A stretch of 7,816 bases of DNA from Tardiphaga sp. (GTDB lineage: Bacteria; Pseudomonadota; Alphaproteobacteria; Rhizobiales; Xanthobacteraceae), in assembly GCA_028290325.1 (NCBI GenBank), contig JAQGJY010000157.1, forward strand, positions 1 through 7,816, written 5' to 3'. Of the stretch, positions 6,423-7,816 are shown piece by piece. Made by a program: the position numbers and the translations under genes. Positions within the stretch are counted from its first letter, which is position 1. Every line of letters starts with the position of its first letter. The notes under the pieces were generated by a model. The model saw only the letters and a list, made by a program, of their open reading frames with translations, ran no database searches and was not told the DNA's origin.

Positions 6423-7816
6423 ATGAGCGGACGCATCATTCCCCTGATTATGTGCGGCGGCGCGGGCACGCGATTGTGGCCGGCCTCGCGCGAGGGGCGG
6501 CCGAAACAGTTCCTGCCGCTGTTCGGGCCGCGCTCGACGTTTCAGGACACCGTGTTGCGATTGTCGGACCCGGCGCTGTTCGCGCGGCCGATCATCGTCA
6601 CCAACGCCGCCTATCGCTTCATGGTGCTCGAACAGCTCGCCGAGATCGAACGCGAGGCCGACATTTTGCTGGAGCCGGCGCGGCGCGACTCGGGTCCGGC
6701 GATCGCGGCGGGGGCCGCGTTCGCCCTCGCGCGCGATCCCGAGGCCGTGATGCTGGCGCTCGCCGCCGATCATGTGGTGCGCGACGCGCCGGCTTTCGTC
6801 ACCGCATGCCGCGGCGGACTGCAAGCGGCGCGCGACGGCCGCATCGTGACCTTCGGCGTCAGGCCGGAGCGGCCCGCCACCGAGTACGGTTATATTCGTC
6901 CGGGCCCGTCGCTCGGGGGCGAGGTCAGCGCGGTCGAGAGTTTTGTCGAGAAGCCGGATGTGGCGACGGCGACGCGCTACATCGCCGACGGTTATTTCTG
7001 GAACAGCGGCAACTTCATGTTTCGCGCCGCGACATTGCTCGACGAATATCGCAACCGGGATGCGGCCAGCGTGGCGAGCGTCAGCGCCGCCGTCGAACGA
7101 GCCGGCCGCGATCTGGGCTTCGTCACGCTCGACGCGGAGAGCTTCGAAGCCGCGGCCGCGATCTCGATCGATTACGCGGTGATGGAAAAGACGACGCTGG
7201 CGGCGGTGGTGCCGGTCGATTGCGGCTGGTCGGATGTCGGCTCGTGGCATGCGGTGTGGGATCTGTCGGACAAGGATGCCGATGGCAACGCCGCGCAGGG
7301 TCGCGCGGTGTTCGAGAACGCCCATAACTGCAATGTCGCCACCGACCGGGCGCTGGTCGCGCTCGAAGGCGTCGATGATCTCGTCGTGGTGGCGACGCAG
7401 GACGCGGTGCTGGTGTCGCGGCAGCAGGATGCCGGCGGCTTGAAGCGGCTGGTCGCGAAGCTGAGGATCGTGGCTCCGGAAGTCACCAACGACCACATCC
7501 GCGTGCATCGGCCGTGGGGGTCGTATCAGTCGCTCGATATCGCCGAGCGGCATCAGGTCAAGCGCATCGTGGTCAAGGCCGGCGGGCGGTTGTCGCTGCA
7601 AAAGCATCACCATCGCTCGGAGCACTGGATCGTGGTGCGTGGCGCGGCGCGGGTTACGGTCGACGATCTGGTCAAGATCGTCCACGAAAACGAATCGATC
7701 TACATTCCGATTGGCGCGACCCACCGGCTGGAAAATCCCGGCAAGATCCAGCTTGAGCTGATCGAGGTCCAGACCGGCAGCTATCTCGGCGAGGATGACA
7801 TCATCCGCATCGAGGA
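6423..7816 (+). CDS. manC: Mannose-1-phosphate guanylyltransferase / mannose-6-phosphate isomerase (3' end outside window)
   Basis: This bifunctional enzyme (AlgA/XanB/CpsB type) isomerises fructose 6-phosphate to mannose 6-phosphate and makes GDP-mannose from mannose 1-phosphate and GTP. The frame is open from ATG 6423 to the last base: 464 codons plus two bases, of a usual 470-480. The nucleotidyltransferase domain shows MCGGAGTRLWPASREGRPKQF (10-30), ALAADHVV, TEYGYIRPG, FVEKP (174-178), FWNSGNFMF, IDYAVMEK (to 256) and GWSDVGSW (268-275). The C-terminal type II isomerase cupin has RPWGSY (363-368), LSLQKHHHRSEHWIVV (390-405) with the metal-binding histidines, and IPIGATHRLENPG. It ends at GEDDIIRIE, so only a few residues and the stop should be missing. 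GDP-mannose feeds mannose, rhamnose or fucose branches; the pairing with a UDP-glucuronate epimerase suggests both sugars go into one surface polymer. A phosphomannomutase is not in the window. Confidence 0.95.
   Translation, partial: MSGRIIPLIMCGGAGTRLWPASREGRPKQFLPLFGPRSTFQDTVLRLSDPALFARPIIVTNAAYRFMVLEQLAEIEREADILLEPARRDSGPAIAAGAAFALARDPEAVMLALAADHVVRDAPAFVTACRGGLQAARDGRIVTFGVRPERPATEYGYIRPGPSLGGEVSAVESFVEKPDVATATRYIADGYFWNSGNFMFRAATLLDEYRNRDAASVASVSAAVERAGRDLGFVTLDAESFEAAAAISIDYAVMEKTTLAAVVPVDCGWSDVGSWHAVWDLSDKDADGNAAQGRAVFENAHNCNVATDRALVALEGVDDLVVVATQDAVLVSRQQDAGGLKRLVAKLRIVAPEVTNDHIRVHRPWGSYQSLDIAERHQVKRIVVKAGGRLSLQKHHHRSEHWIVVRGAARVTVDDLVKIVHENESIYIPIGATHRLENPGKIQLELIEVQTGSYLGEDDIIRIE

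Noticed and set aside
6452..7327. A 291-codon plus-strand frame inside manC
   Set aside because: It is out of frame with manC, strongly Arg/Gly biased and without motifs; the real manC frame runs open to the window edge with all family motifs.
5847..7724. A 625-codon open frame on the minus strand, antisense to the end of lpsL and most of manC
   Set aside because: It is rich in Arg, His, Asp and Ala with no recognisable domain, as expected for the complement of GC-rich coding DNA. The plus strand here has unambiguous LpsL and ManC motifs throughout.

Overview
The window (7816 bases, GC-rich) is a chromosomal stretch of cell-surface polysaccharide genes from what looks like an alphaproteobacterium. 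High GC at third codon positions and the flavour of the encoded proteins, above all HldE and the long membrane dehydratase, suggest the Bradyrhizobium/Rhodopseudomonas/Nitrobacter/Afipia group. That placement comes from remembered family sequences, not from a search. I see no rRNA, tRNA, CRISPR array, insertion sequence, phage gene or integration site.

Layout. Bases 1-480 hold the last half of hldD (ADP-heptose epimerase). After an 11-base gap comes hldE (492-1958), the bifunctional heptose-7-phosphate kinase/heptose-1-phosphate adenylyltransferase. A relatively AT-rich gap of 219 bases (1959-2177) with an 11-base direct repeat precedes a long membrane-anchored nucleotide-sugar 4,6-dehydratase of the CapD/WbpM/PglF type (2178-4091). 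A short convergent gap carries a 14-15 base tandem repeat. A polytopic membrane protein of the lysylphosphatidylglycerol-synthase-TM/flippase-like family follows on the minus strand (4203-5180). A divergent gap of 240 bases (5181-5420) holds a plausible sigma70-type promoter and an operator-like palindrome. It leads into a plus-strand pair: a UDP-glucuronate 4-epimerase (5421-6404) and manC (mannose-1-phosphate guanylyltransferase/mannose-6-phosphate isomerase, 6423 to the window end, cut just before its stop).

How the genes fit together. Four of the five plus-strand genes have a clear nucleotide-sugar product: ADP-L-glycero-D-manno-heptose (HldE, HldD), UDP-galacturonate (epimerase) and GDP-mannose (ManC). 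The dehydratase very probably gives a UDP-4-keto-6-deoxy-HexNAc. These are precursors for LPS core, O-antigen or exopolysaccharide. The minus-strand membrane protein may act on a lipid or lipid-linked substrate, but its role cannot be read from the sequence. No glycosyltransferase, Wzx, Wzy or ABC exporter gene is present, so the final polymer cannot be named.

The gene content is ordinary and I did not find a convincing new system. The points most worth a second look are a Met-to-Leu change at the usual catalytic position of the dehydratase, its degenerate first Rossmann motif, and three small noncoding structures in the gaps.
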